From Aestuariicoccus sp032586235 (lineage in GTDB: Bacteria > Pseudomonadota > Alphaproteobacteria > Rhodobacterales > Rhodobacteraceae): a stretch of DNA of 64,000 bases. The position numbers were made by a program, and so were the translations under genes. Where the stretch lies: the NCBI RefSeq assembly GCF_032586235.1, contig NZ_JAWHTD010000006.1, positions 1 through 64,000 on the forward strand, in the 5' to 3' direction. The notes under the pieces were generated by a model that had not been told where the DNA came from, ran no database searches, and saw only the letters and a list, made by a program, of their open reading frames with translations. Below, one piece after another: positions 43,019-51,867 of this stretch; position 1 is the first letter of the stretch, and each line of letters opens with the position of its first letter.

Positions 43019-44665
43019 TCATCCCATCTTATCAACGGCGGCGTCGCCGATGTTATCAACTCCGCGTTCCGTCAGAAGATTTGTCAGCCAGTCCGGATCC
43101 ATCTCGGGTACCGAGCTGAGCAGCAGGTCGGTATAGGGGTGGTGCGGCGGCTTGAACATGTCCACCTTGGGCCCCTGTTCCACCACTTCGCCATCCTTCA
43201 TCACGACCACCTCGTCGGCGATGGATTTCACCGTCGCCAGGTCGTGCGTGATGAACATGTAGCTGAGCTTCAATTCGTCCTGCAGCCGGGCCAGCAGGCG
43301 GAGGATTCCCTCGGCCACCAGCTGGTCGAGCGCCGAGGTGACCTCGTCGCAGATGATGAACCGCGGCTCGGCGGCCAACGCGCGGGCGATGCCGATGCGC
43401 TGTTTCTGCCCGCCCGAAAGCTCGGACGGCAGACGGTCGATATACTGGCTGGCCGGAAGCTCGATCTCTTCCAGCAGCTCTTCGACCCGCTTTCGTTTCT
43501 CCTTGCCGGTCAGGCCCATGTAGAATTGCACCGGCCGGCCGATGAGTTCGCCGATGGTCTTGCGCGGGTTCAGCGCGGTGTCGGCCATCTGATAGATCAT
43601 CTGCGCCTGCCGCAGCTGCATCTTGTTGCGCTTGCGGTAATCGAGCGGCAGGGCCACGCCGTCGAATTCGATCACCCCCTTGCGCGGCGGCAAGAGCCCG
43701 GTGATGCAGCGCGCGGTGGTGGATTTGCCCGACCCGGATTCGCCCACCACGGCGACGGTGCGGCCTTCGTGGATGTCAAAGCTGACGTCGTGCAGCACGT
43801 CGACTTTGCCATAGGCGGCGGTGACGTTCTGCACCGATACGACGGGCGTCGCCCCGGTATGCACCGCCGGCTTCTGCGGGCGTTTGAATTCGCGCACGGC
43901 CCAGAGGCTTTTGGTGTAATCCTCTTTCGGATGGGCGAGCATCTCGCGGGTGTCGGCCTCTTCGACCTCGTCGCCCTTGAGCAACACCTTGATGCGGTCG
44001 GCCATCTGCGCCACGACCGCCAGGTCGTGGGTGATGTAGATCGCGGCGGTGTCGTATTCCTCGACGATGTCGCGGATGCTGGCCAGCACCTCGATCTGGG
44101 TGGTCACATCCAGCGCCGTGGTCGGTTCGTCAAAGATGATCAGATCGGGACGACAGGACATGGCCATCGCCGTCATCGCGCGCTGCAGCTGACCGCCCGA
44201 CACCTGGTGCGGATAGCGAAAGCCGATCTCGTCGGGATTGGGCAGGCGCAGCTTACGGTACAGCTCGATCCCGTCCGCCTCGCTTTCGGCGCGGCTCATG
44301 ACGCCGTGCTGCACCGGGCCTTCGGTGTGCTGGTCGATCAGCTTGTGCGCCGGGTTAAAGCTGGCGGCGGCGGATTGCGCCACATAGGCGATGCGCTTGC
44401 CCAGAAGGCCGCGCTTGACCTCGGCGCTGGCGGCCAGCAGGTCGATCCCGTCGAATTCCACGCTGCCGCTGGAAATGCGCACGCCGTCGCGGCAGAACCC
44501 CATCGAGGCCAGCCCCAGCGTGGACTTGCCCGCGCCGGATTCGCCGATCAGGCCCAGCACCTCGCCCTTGTCGAGATGCAGATCGACGCCCTTGATGATC
44601 GGGGACCAGACCTCGTCGGACCGGCCCTCGATATGGACGTCCTTCATTGTCAGAAGACGGCTCAT
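43019..44665 (-). CDS. Peptide-type ABC transporter ATPase, two fused nucleotide-binding domains
   Basis: A 548-residue fusion of DppD-like and DppF-like ATPases. NBD1 has Walker A GESGAGKSTLG, signature VSGGQLQRAM and Walker B LIIFDEPTTALD. NBD2 has GESGSGKSTTA, LSGGQKQRIGIARAL and FIICDEVTSALD. A C-terminal PHHPYTDLLLSSVPEMD segment is typical of Opp ATPases. The true ATG at 44665 overlaps the permease stop (ATGA); a much longer open frame runs upstream but is only an alternative frame of the permease gene. Confidence 0.92.
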   Translation of the reverse strand: MSRLLTMKDVHIEGRSDEVWSPIIKGVDLHLDKGEVLGLIGESGAGKSTLGLASMGFCRDGVRISSGSVEFDGIDLLAASAEVKRGLLGKRIAYVAQSAAASFNPAHKLIDQHTEGPVQHGVMSRAESEADGIELYRKLRLPNPDEIGFRYPHQVSGGQLQRAMTAMAMSCRPDLIIFDEPTTALDVTTQIEVLASIRDIVEEYDTAAIYITHDLAVVAQMADRIKVLLKGDEVEEADTREMLAHPKEDYTKSLWAVREFKRPQKPAVHTGATPVVSVQNVTAAYGKVDVLHDVSFDIHEGRTVAVVGESGSGKSTTARCITGLLPPRKGVIEFDGVALPLDYRKRNKMQLRQAQMIYQMADTALNPRKTIGELIGRPVQFYMGLTGKEKRKRVEELLEEIELPASQYIDRLPSELSGGQKQRIGIARALAAEPRFIICDEVTSALDQLVAEGILRLLARLQDELKLSYMFITHDLATVKSIADEVVVMKDGEVVEQGPKVDMFKPPHHPYTDLLLSSVPEMDPDWLTNLLTERGVDNIGDAAVDKMG

Positions 44666-45867
44666 TCCTTTAGCCCCGAACTGCGGTGCAGCATCCAGTC
44701 GACCACGAAATTCACCCCCACGGTCAAGAGCGCGATGGCCCCCGCCGCCAGCAGCGGCGCGGCGGCGACCTGCGGCGCGAAGGCCGCGAAGTTGATGAAC
44801 TGCGCCAGGTCGCGCACCATGGTGCCCCAGTCGGCCAGCGGCGGCTGGATGCCCACGCCGAGGAACGACAGCGATGCGATGGTCAGGAACACGAAGCAGA
44901 AGCGCAGCCCGAATTCCGCCAGCAGCGGGGCGGTGGCGTTGGGCAGGATTTCTTTGAAGATCAGGTAATTCAGCCCCTCGCCGCGCAGCTTGGCGGCCTC
45001 GATGTAATCCATCACGACGATGTTCAGCCCCACCGCGCGGGCCAGACGGAAGACGCGGGTCGAATCGATCACCGCGATGATGAGCACCATGTAGATCGTC
45101 AGCAGCCAGCGCTCCGACCCTGCCCAGGCGCTGGCGATGGTCATCAGCAGCAGCGCAAAGATCAGCGACGGGATCGCCATCAGCACATCCACCGCGCGGG
45201 AAAGAACCTGATCCAGCCAGCCCTGCAGCGTCGCCGCCAAGAGCCCCAGCGACCCGCCGATGAAGAACGCAAGACAGGTCGTGGCAAAGGCGATGCCCAC
45301 GGTGTTCTGCGCGCCGTAGATCAGGCGGGACAGGATATCGCGGCCGATCTGGTCGGTGCCCAGCGGGAAATCCGGGTTGCCGCCCATCGCCGGATCGCCG
45401 CCCGGCGGAATATTGGCGGCGACACCGGGGATGATCTGTTCCTGCCCGTAAGGCGCGAGCACACCGGCAAAGATCGACACGAAGGCATAGGCAAGGATCA
45501 CCAGCAGCCCGAAGCTGGCGGTCAGCGGCATCTGCCGGAAGAGCTTGCGCGTCAGGGGTGTGCCCACCGACCGGCCGGCCTGACGAAACAGCCATGCGAC
45601 GATGGAAAAGAGGATGAAGCCCTCGATCGCGATGCGGAAGAAGAAGTACTTGTTGGCGTCGGGCTGCGGCAGCGTCCGGGCCAGGATGTAGGTGTAGACG
45701 ACCCAGAACAGGATCGCCGCGCCGAAGACATAGCCGAAGGCGACGCCGAACGGCATGTCGCGGAAGAAGGGCTTGTTCCCGGTGGCCTGCTGCCCCGCCT
45801 TGCGGAACAGCCAGCCGCCCAGCAGCGACCCGCCGATGACCAGTACGAGGATCGTCCAAACGCTCAT
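44662..45867 (-). CDS. Peptide-type ABC transporter permease (DppC type) with N-terminal extension
   Basis: A 401-residue permease. The DppC core begins near residue 110 (RKLFRQMPLTASFGLLVILA) and includes LGTDQIGRDILSRLIYGAQ, the coupling loop MDYIEAAKLRGEGLNYLIFK and FLTIASLSFLGVGIQPPLADWG. The first ~110 residues add about three membrane segments that ordinary DppC proteins lack. It overlaps the downstream ATPase gene and the upstream DppB-type gene by four bases each. Confidence 0.9.
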   Translation of the reverse strand: MSVWTILVLVIGGSLLGGWLFRKAGQQATGNKPFFRDMPFGVAFGYVFGAAILFWVVYTYILARTLPQPDANKYFFFRIAIEGFILFSIVAWLFRQAGRSVGTPLTRKLFRQMPLTASFGLLVILAYAFVSIFAGVLAPYGQEQIIPGVAANIPPGGDPAMGGNPDFPLGTDQIGRDILSRLIYGAQNTVGIAFATTCLAFFIGGSLGLLAATLQGWLDQVLSRAVDVLMAIPSLIFALLLMTIASAWAGSERWLLTIYMVLIIAVIDSTRVFRLARAVGLNIVVMDYIEAAKLRGEGLNYLIFKEILPNATAPLLAEFGLRFCFVFLTIASLSFLGVGIQPPLADWGTMVRDLAQFINFAAFAPQVAAAPLLAAGAIALLTVGVNFVVDWMLHRSSGLKE

Positions 45868-46859
45868 TTCGGGTGCCTCAGACGCGGGTTGGACAGGATC
45901 GACAGGATATCGGCCATCAGGTTCAGCAGGATATAGGCGGCGGCGAAGATCAGGCAGCAGGCCTGCACCACCGGAATGTCACGGATTTTCACGCTGTCTA
46001 CGAAGAGCTGCCCGATCCCGGGATAGACAAAGACCACCTCGACCACGACCACGCCGGTGATCAGATACGCCAGATTCAGCGCGATCACGTTAATGATCGG
46101 GGCCAGCGCGTTGGGCAGGGCGTGATGCACGATCACCCGCATCGGATTGATCCCCTTGAGGCGCGCCATCTCGATATAGGGGCTGGCCAGCAGGTTGATG
46201 ATCGCCGCGCGGGTCATGCGCATCATGTGCGCCGTCACCACCAGCGTCAGCGTCAATGCCGGCAGCAGCGTCTTTTCCAATCGCTCGCCAAAGGACATAC
46301 CCTCGAAGATGTTACTGAGCGACGGCAGCCAGGGGTTCAGCACCGCCAGGAACAGGATCAGGATGTAGGCCAGGAAAAACTCCGGCGACGAGATCGAGCT
46401 GAGCGTGAAGATATTGGTCGCCCGGTCGAACACCGTGTTGCGGTAGAGCGCGGCCAGCACCCCCAGCGCGACCGAGAACGGCACCGCGATCGCCGCGGTG
46501 ACCCCGGCCAGGAACATCGTATTGGCAAAGCGTGGCGCGATCTGCGCGGCCACCGTGGTCCGCGTACCTGACTCCGACCCCACAAAGCTCGCAAAGTTGG
46601 CCTGCGCAAAGGAATTCCCCAGATCGCCCTGCAACGCGCCGCCGAGCCATTGCAGATATCGCGTCACCGGCGGCTGATCGAGGCCGAGGTCCCGGCGGAT
46701 CGCTTCGACCGCTTCGGGTGTGGCGCCCTGCCCCAGAATGGCCTGCGCAAAGTCACCCGGCAGCATGTTCACCGCGGTGAAGATCACGATGGAAACGATA
46801 AAGAGCGTCAATAGCCCGAGCGCGAGCCGTTGAAGGATGATTCTCAGAACGGATGACAC
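45864..46859 (-). CDS. Peptide-type ABC transporter permease (DppB type)
   Basis: A 331-residue permease with the usual N-terminal membrane helix (LALGLLTLFIVSIVIFTAVN), DLGLDQPPVTRYLQWLGGAL, and the coupling loop SPYIEMARLKGINPMRVIVHHALPN (shown in part by PYIEMARLKGINPMRVIV). The start is a GTG with no strong ribosome site nearby. It is the first gene of the operon; the 65-base gap upstream must hold its promoter and contains the palindrome at 46907-46918. Confidence 0.9.
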   Translation of the reverse strand: MSSVLRIILQRLALGLLTLFIVSIVIFTAVNMLPGDFAQAILGQGATPEAVEAIRRDLGLDQPPVTRYLQWLGGALQGDLGNSFAQANFASFVGSESGTRTTVAAQIAPRFANTMFLAGVTAAIAVPFSVALGVLAALYRNTVFDRATNIFTLSSISSPEFFLAYILILFLAVLNPWLPSLSNIFEGMSFGERLEKTLLPALTLTLVVTAHMMRMTRAAIINLLASPYIEMARLKGINPMRVIVHHALPNALAPIINVIALNLAYLITGVVVVEVVFVYPGIGQLFVDSVKIRDIPVVQACCLIFAAAYILLNLMADILSILSNPRLRHPK

Positions 46860-46906
46860 TGGGTTCTATCGGGTCCTTTGCAAACGATGCTGGCAGGTTA
46901 ACGTTC

Positions 46907-46918
46907 CAGACCGGTCTG
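46907..46918. promoter_or_regulatory. Perfect 12-base palindrome upstream of the peptide-importer operon
   Basis: CAGACCGGTCTG lies 47 bases upstream of the DppB-type start and just after the pip stop. It could be an operator or part of a small terminator. The family of any binder is unknown. Confidence 0.3.
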
Positions 46919-46924
46919 TAAACC

Positions 46925-47896
46925 CTATTGCTCGGCAATCTGGTCCATCACGCGCACGAGCTCGGCGCTGATACCCGGTTCCGACAGGGCGTGACCGGCG
47001 TTCCGGATCATCCGCAGATCGGCATTGGGCCAGGCGCGGGCCAGCTCCCACGCGCGCTGCGGCGGGCAGATCATGTCGTACCGGCCCTGCACGATCACGC
47101 CGGGAATATCCCGCAGAACACCCGCGTTCTTGAGGATCCAGCCGTCCTCGTCCAGGAACCCCGAATGGGTGAAATAGTGGTTCTCGAGCCGCGCGAAGGC
47201 GCGCGCGTACTCGCCCGGCGCCTCGCCGCCCTGCCCGCTGGAATAGACCGAGGCCAGGGCATTTTCCCACGAAGACCAGGCGCGCGCGAATTTCGTCTCG
47301 ATCCGCAGATCGCCGCTGAAAAGCCGCCGGTGATAGGCCGCGATCAGATCGCCGCGCTCGTCCTCGGGGATCAGATCGACGAACCGCGCCCAGGGTTCGG
47401 GCCAGAACTGCCCCGCGCCGCCGCCATAGAACCAGTCGAGCTCGACCTGGGTCATCATGAAGACCCCGCGCAGCACCAGCTGCGCGGCACGGTCGGGATG
47501 GCTGATGGCATAGATCAGCGACAGCGTCGCGCCCCAGCTGCCGCCGAAGACGATGAACCGCTCGATGCCCAGCGCCTCGCGGATCGCCTCGATGTCGCGC
47601 ACCAGGTGCCAGGTGGTGTTGTCCTTGACGCTGGCATGGGGCCGCGACCGCCCGCAGCCGCGCTGGTCGAACAGCACGACGCGGTAAACCTTGGGGTCGA
47701 AGTAGCGCCGCATCGCCGGGCTGCACCCGCCCCCGGGGCCGCCATGCAGCACGATCACCGGGATGCCCTCGGGGTTGCCGCATTGCTCGACATAGATCGA
47801 GTGCCCGTCGCCCACGTCCATCATACGCTGGTCGAAAGGGTCGATGGGAGGATAGAGATACTGCACTGCGCGCTTTTGGCTCGGGTATTTGTCCAT
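46925..47896 (-). CDS. pip: Proline iminopeptidase
   Basis: A 323-residue alpha/beta-hydrolase of peptidase family S33. It has the oxyanion-region LHGGPGGGCSPAMRRYFDP, the nucleophile elbow GGSWGATLSL and the GHALSEPG segment with the catalytic His. It releases N-terminal proline from peptides in the cytoplasm. The ATG at 47896 follows AGAGAGGAT. Its neighbour is a peptide-type importer operon, which fits peptide use but does not prove a link. Confidence 0.92.
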   Translation of the reverse strand: MDKYPSQKRAVQYLYPPIDPFDQRMMDVGDGHSIYVEQCGNPEGIPVIVLHGGPGGGCSPAMRRYFDPKVYRVVLFDQRGCGRSRPHASVKDNTTWHLVRDIEAIREALGIERFIVFGGSWGATLSLIYAISHPDRAAQLVLRGVFMMTQVELDWFYGGGAGQFWPEPWARFVDLIPEDERGDLIAAYHRRLFSGDLRIETKFARAWSSWENALASVYSSGQGGEAPGEYARAFARLENHYFTHSGFLDEDGWILKNAGVLRDIPGVIVQGRYDMICPPQRAWELARAWPNADLRMIRNAGHALSEPGISAELVRVMDQIAEQ

Positions 47897-47946
47897 ATCC
47901 TCTCTATATTGGGTCTTGCGCGTCAATGACCATGAGAAATTGAGCC

Positions 47947-48684
47947 ATGAGCACAACAACCGTCGACCCCGGCGAAGTCGCCAAATTCGAGGCCATGGCC
48001 GCTGAGGTCTGGGATCCCGAGGGCAAGTTCAAGCCGCTGCACATGCTCAACCCCTGCCGGCTGGATTACATCACCACGCAGATCGCCGGTGAATTCGACC
48101 GCGATTTGCGGCAGACGATGCCGTTCGAGGGGCTGCGCATTCTCGATATCGGCTGCGGTGGCGGGCTCTTGTGCGAACCTATGGCACGGCTCGGGGCCAC
48201 CGTGGTGGGCGTCGACGCCGCCGAGGGCAACATTGCCGTCGCCCGTGCCCATGCCGCGCAATCCGGCCTGACCATCGACTACCGTCACAGCACCGCCGAG
48301 GCCCTGGCCGACACGGGCGAGAATTTCGACGTGGTGCTGAACATGGAGGTGATCGAGCATGTCGCCGATCCGCTGGCCTTCCTCAGCGCCTGCCAAAGGC
48401 TGCTGAAACCGGGTGGGCTGCACCTGTGTTCGACGGTCAACCGCACGCCGCAAAGCTTTGCCGCCGTGATCGTCGGGGCGGAATACGTGATGCGCTGGCT
48501 GCCCAGAGGCACGCACGACTGGAAGAAATTCATCACCCCGGACGAGCTTTACGATCTGCTGACCCGCGCGGGCATGACTCCGGTCGACCGCAAAGGATTT
48601 CAGTTCAATCCTATCACCTGGGACTGGCGCATCTCCACCCGCGATCTGAGCGTCAATTACGTCACCGCCGCGCTGAACCCGTAA
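47947..48684 (+). CDS. ubiG: Ubiquinone biosynthesis O-methyltransferase
   Basis: A 245-residue SAM-dependent methyltransferase. The UbiG signatures are AAEVWDPEGKFKPLHMLNPC near the start, the SAM motif LRILDIGCGGGLLCEPMARL and NMEVIEHVADP. It performs both O-methylations of the ubiquinone ring. The 50-base gap to pip implies closely spaced divergent promoters. The stop is three bases from the stop of the convergent MarR gene. Confidence 0.95.
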   Translation: MSTTTVDPGEVAKFEAMAAEVWDPEGKFKPLHMLNPCRLDYITTQIAGEFDRDLRQTMPFEGLRILDIGCGGGLLCEPMARLGATVVGVDAAEGNIAVARAHAAQSGLTIDYRHSTAEALADTGENFDVVLNMEVIEHVADPLAFLSACQRLLKPGGLHLCSTVNRTPQSFAAVIVGAEYVMRWLPRGTHDWKKFITPDELYDLLTRAGMTPVDRKGFQFNPITWDWRISTRDLSVNYVTAALNP

Positions 48685-48687
48685 CGC

Positions 48688-49125
48688 TCAGCCTTCGTCC
48701 AGCTTGACCCGCAGTTCGCGCAGCACCGGCAGCGCGGCGCGGATCTTGGCCTCGCCCAGATCGTCGACCATCTCGGTGATCAGCGGCGTGATCGCGGCAA
48801 GCGCCGCCTCGTGGGCGCGCGCGCCGGCGGGGCTGATCGACACCAGCTTGCGCCTTGCATCGTCCCAATCCGGGCGGATGTGGACATAACCCGCGGTCTC
48901 GAGCTTGGCCAAGGTATTGGTCATCGCCCCGCGAGTGACGTGAAAGCTGCGCGCCAATTGGGCCGGGGTCCGTTCCGCCCCGGCGCGCGACAACTGGTTC
49001 AGCACCGAGAAATGCGAGATTTCCATCCGGTTGGGCATCGCCTTGGTCAGCCGCGCGCGCATCAGCTGGTCGGCTGTCAGAAGCTCGCTGAAAAGCGATA
49101 TGGCGAGGGAATTGCTGTCGCTCAT
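48688..49125 (-). CDS. MarR-family transcriptional regulator
   Basis: A 145-residue winged-helix regulator. The DNA-recognition part is RTPAQLARSFHVTRGAMTNT with a wing around DWDDARRKLVSISPAG. The ATG overlaps the stop of the nitrilase-family gene (ATGA), so it is the last gene of the grx-nit-marR run. There is no cysteine in a sensor position comparable to OhrR; the ligand is unknown. Confidence 0.88.
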   Translation of the reverse strand: MSDSNSLAISLFSELLTADQLMRARLTKAMPNRMEISHFSVLNQLSRAGAERTPAQLARSFHVTRGAMTNTLAKLETAGYVHIRPDWDDARRKLVSISPAGARAHEAALAAITPLITEMVDDLGEAKIRAALPVLRELRVKLDEG

Positions 49126-49955
49126 GCCGGGCCGTCGAATGTTCGGTCGTGGGTCAGCGACGGGATCTTGCGGCGCGCCTCGGCCACCTTCGAGGTGTCG
49201 ATATCGAAAAAGGATGTGCCCCACCCGCGCCCGCCGTCGCAAAGCACCTCGCCCCAGGGCGACACCGCCAGCGAGTGGCCGTAGGTCGTGCGGCTCTTGC
49301 CCATGACCGCCGGATGTTGACCGGTCTGCGCCGGGGCCAGAACATAGCTGCCGGTTTCGATCGCCCGCGCCCTTAGCAGCGGCTCCCAATGCATCGGGCC
49401 GGTGGCGGGTGAGAACGCCGAGGGCACGGTCATGATCTCCGCGCCCGCCTGCGCCAGGGCACGGTAGAGGTAAGGGAAACGGACGTCGTAACAGACCGTC
49501 ATGCCGATCCGGCCGAAGGGCGTGTCGGCGATCACCGCCTGGCTGCCCGGCGCATACCCGGCCGATTCGCGGTAGGTTTCGGCCTCCGATACCGACACGT
49601 CGAACATATGCATCTTGTCATAGCGCGCGGCGATCTCGCCATCCGGCCCGATCAGGAACGACCGGTTCACGAAACGCGTCTCGGGCGGATCGGCCAAAAG
49701 CGCCAGCGACCCCGCCAGCACCCAGATGCCCAGCCGCGCCGCGTCGTCGCGCAGCCCGGCCAGCACGATGTCGTCCGCTTCGGTCTGCAACACCGCCTCT
49801 TGCCGCTTGCGGCTCTGCGACACGCAGTTGGTCACCTCGGGCGTCAGGACGAATCCCGCGCCCTCGGATTTCGCGTGCCGCAACATTTCCGACACGACCC
49901 GGAGGTTCTTGCCCGGGTCATCGGACGAGGTCAGTTGAAGCAGCGCGGCGCGCAT
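49122..49955 (-). CDS. Carbon-nitrogen hydrolase (Nit1/Nit2 branch of nitrilase superfamily)
   Basis: A 277-residue amidase-type enzyme with the E-K-C triad visible at E40 (LTPEVTN), K114 (RYDKMHMFDV) and C155 (TVCYDVRFP). The HMFDV and YDVRFPYLYRALA segments point to the Nit branch, which includes omega-amidase and the deaminated-glutathione amidase. The start shares a base with the glutaredoxin stop, so a link to glutathione metabolism (deaminated glutathione repair) is attractive but inferred. Confidence 0.88.
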   Translation of the reverse strand: MRAALLQLTSSDDPGKNLRVVSEMLRHAKSEGAGFVLTPEVTNCVSQSRKRQEAVLQTEADDIVLAGLRDDAARLGIWVLAGSLALLADPPETRFVNRSFLIGPDGEIAARYDKMHMFDVSVSEAETYRESAGYAPGSQAVIADTPFGRIGMTVCYDVRFPYLYRALAQAGAEIMTVPSAFSPATGPMHWEPLLRARAIETGSYVLAPAQTGQHPAVMGKSRTTYGHSLAVSPWGEVLCDGGRGWGTSFFDIDTSKVAEARRKIPSLTHDRTFDGPA

Positions 49956-50212
49956 CAGCCCTGCAACAGCGGGTCAAGCTTGCCCGACCGTTCAAGCGCA
50001 TAAAGCTCGTCGCAGCCGCCGACATGGGTTTCGCCGACAAAGATCTGCGGAACCGTGCGGCGGCCATTGGCGCGCTGCAGCATCTCGGGCTTTTTCGCCG
50101 GATCGGCCAGAACGTCGAACTCGGCAAAGCTGACGCCCTTCTGGGTGAGCAGACGCTTGGCCGCGTGGCAGAACCCGCAGAGGGGCGATGTGTAGATTTC
50201 GACAGTTTGCAT
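49955..50212 (-). CDS. grxC: Glutaredoxin 3
   Basis: An 85-residue glutaredoxin. The active site is CGFC (C12, C15); many relatives have CPYC. The glutathione-binding TVPQIFVGETHVGGCDEL is complete. AAAGGA lies before the ATG. It is co-encoded with the nitrilase-family amidase and MarR regulator. Confidence 0.93.
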   Translation of the reverse strand: MQTVEIYTSPLCGFCHAAKRLLTQKGVSFAEFDVLADPAKKPEMLQRANGRRTVPQIFVGETHVGGCDELYALERSGKLDPLLQG

Positions 50213-50251
50213 TCCGGGTGTCCTTTACGGCCTTGTCGCCTTTTCCCGAAT

Positions 50252-50980
50252 TTAAGCATCCTTTGCAACGCGTGCCATTGCCGCAACGGATACCCGCGTT
50301 GCACCGGCTGCATGACAGGCCTCGGCCGCGGCCGCAAAGGTCGCGCCGGTGGTCATCACATCATCGACCAACAGCACCTCGCGCCCGCGCAGAACGCCGC
50401 CGCGCCGGGGATGCGGGCGCAGGACGCCGTCCAGCATGGCAAAGCGGTCGTCCCGCGACCGACCGTCGAGCTTTGGCGTATGCGCCGTGCGCACAAGCGC
50501 ATCGGCCGACCATTCCAGCCCCTCGGACACGGCCAGCGCCCGCGCCAGCAGCGCCGATTGGTTATAGCGCCGGGCCACCAGCCGCCGCAGGTGCAAAGGG
50601 ATGGGCACCACGATCATCTCCGGGCGCAGGATCGGGCGGGCCGCCATCGCCATCCAGCGCACCGCGGGCGCCACGATATCCTGCCGGTCGCCATGCTTCA
50701 GCGCCAGCACCATGCGCCGCGCCGTACCCTCATAAAGCAGCGCCGCGCGCCCCTGCGCCCAGGGCCGTGCGATGCGCAGGCATTCGTCGCAATGTTCCGC
50801 CCGGTCCGACGCGCCCGGCAGCGGCGTGCCGCAGAGGTCACAGACCAGCCCCGCGATGAACGGCGTCTCACGCCAACATTCGGCGCAGAGGCCAAAGTCG
50901 CTGTCCACCAGCCCGCCACAGGCCAGACATCGCGGCGGGTAGACAAGCTGAACCGCCGTTTGCAACCGCTGTGCCCACAA
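50252..50980 (-). CDS. comF: ComF-family phosphoribosyltransferase-like protein
   Basis: A 242-residue protein. The N-terminal part has Cys pairs (CLACGG, CAEC, CDLCG, CDEC) suited to zinc ribbons. The C-terminal PRTase domain has IPLHLRRLVARRYNQSALLA and the PRPP motif VLLVDDVMTTGATF. ComF proteins assist DNA uptake in competent bacteria. The TTG start is supported by GAGGTGG upstream. The divergent methyltransferase-like gene starts only 14 bases away. Confidence 0.9.
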   Translation of the reverse strand: MWAQRLQTAVQLVYPPRCLACGGLVDSDFGLCAECWRETPFIAGLVCDLCGTPLPGASDRAEHCDECLRIARPWAQGRAALLYEGTARRMVLALKHGDRQDIVAPAVRWMAMAARPILRPEMIVVPIPLHLRRLVARRYNQSALLARALAVSEGLEWSADALVRTAHTPKLDGRSRDDRFAMLDGVLRPHPRRGGVLRGREVLLVDDVMTTGATFAAAAEACHAAGATRVSVAAMARVAKDA

Positions 50981-50994
50981 ACTATGTCCACCTC

Positions 50995-51813
50995 ATGGCT
51001 GAGACCCCGCTTCTGACCGACCGCACGGCGCTTGCGCTGCACCGGGCCCGCGCCGCGCGCGACCCCGCGCTCTTCCTGCACGAAATTGCGCGGGACGATG
51101 CGCAGGATCGGCTCTCGATGGTTAACAGGGCCTTTACGGCGCCCGCCGTCGTGACGCCTTTCCCCCAGGTCTGGGCGGATGTCCTGCCTGGCGTGACGCT
51201 TGTTGCCGATGACGACGTGCTGGCGCTGTCCGAGGGGGCGCATGATCTGGTGATCCATGCGCTTGGCCTGCATTGGGCCAACGATCCGGTGGGCCAGCTG
51301 ATCCAGTGCCGACGGGCGCTGCAGCCCGACGGGCTGCTGCTGACCATCGCCTTCGGCGGCCAGACCTTGCACGAATTGCGCGCGGCCCTGGGCCAGGCCG
51401 AGATCGAGGTTACGGGCGGGCTGTCGCCGCGTGTCGCGCCCATGGGCGAGATCCGCGATCTGGGCGCTTTGCTGCAACGGGCCGGGCTGGCGCTGCCGGT
51501 GGCGGATGCGCAAAGCCTGACCGCCAGCTACGACAGCGCGCTGCACCTGATGCGCGACCTGCGCGCCATGGGCGAGACCAACGCGCTGTCCCAGCGGCTG
51601 CGGCACCCGACGCGGCGCGCGGTTCTGCTGCGCGCGGCCGAGCTTTATGCCCAAAGCTTCGGGCAGGACGGGCGCATCCCCGCGACCTTCGAAATCATCA
51701 CCCTGACCGGCTGGGCCCCCGCCGCCGGGCAACCCCAGCCGCTGCGCCCCGGGTCGGCCACGGCGCGGCTGGCCGACGCGCTCGGGGCCCGCGAAACCAA
51801 GCTCAAAGATTGA
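50995..51813 (+). CDS. Methyltransferase-like protein, BioC/NDUFAF5-related
   Basis: A 272-residue protein with the end of a class I methyltransferase core (HDLVIHALGLHWANDPVGQL, RRALQPDGLLLTIAFGG) and a C-terminal helical part as in NDUFAF5/BioC relatives. The glycine-rich SAM-binding motif I expected after VNRAF is not visible, so SAM binding may be lost or altered. NDUFAF5 is an arginine hydroxylase needed for complex I assembly; a similar role here is speculation. ATG 50995 was preferred over an upstream GTG at 50971 that overlaps comF. Confidence 0.7.
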   Translation: MAETPLLTDRTALALHRARAARDPALFLHEIARDDAQDRLSMVNRAFTAPAVVTPFPQVWADVLPGVTLVADDDVLALSEGAHDLVIHALGLHWANDPVGQLIQCRRALQPDGLLLTIAFGGQTLHELRAALGQAEIEVTGGLSPRVAPMGEIRDLGALLQRAGLALPVADAQSLTASYDSALHLMRDLRAMGETNALSQRLRHPTRRAVLLRAAELYAQSFGQDGRIPATFEIITLTGWAPAAGQPQPLRPGSATARLADALGARETKLKD

Positions 51814-51867
51814 CCGGGGCGTCTGAGGCGTTACTTACCCCAGAAATCGAATCCCAAGGACATGCCC

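Noticed and set aside
44666..45859. N-terminal extension of the fused ATPase by about 400 residues
   Set aside because: The extension is an alternative frame of the DppC-type permease. The ATPase has a coupled ATG at 44665.
46894..46901. A CtrA site near GTTAAC upstream of the peptide-importer operon
   Set aside because: Only one half-site is present. No TTAA occurs at the required seven-base spacing.
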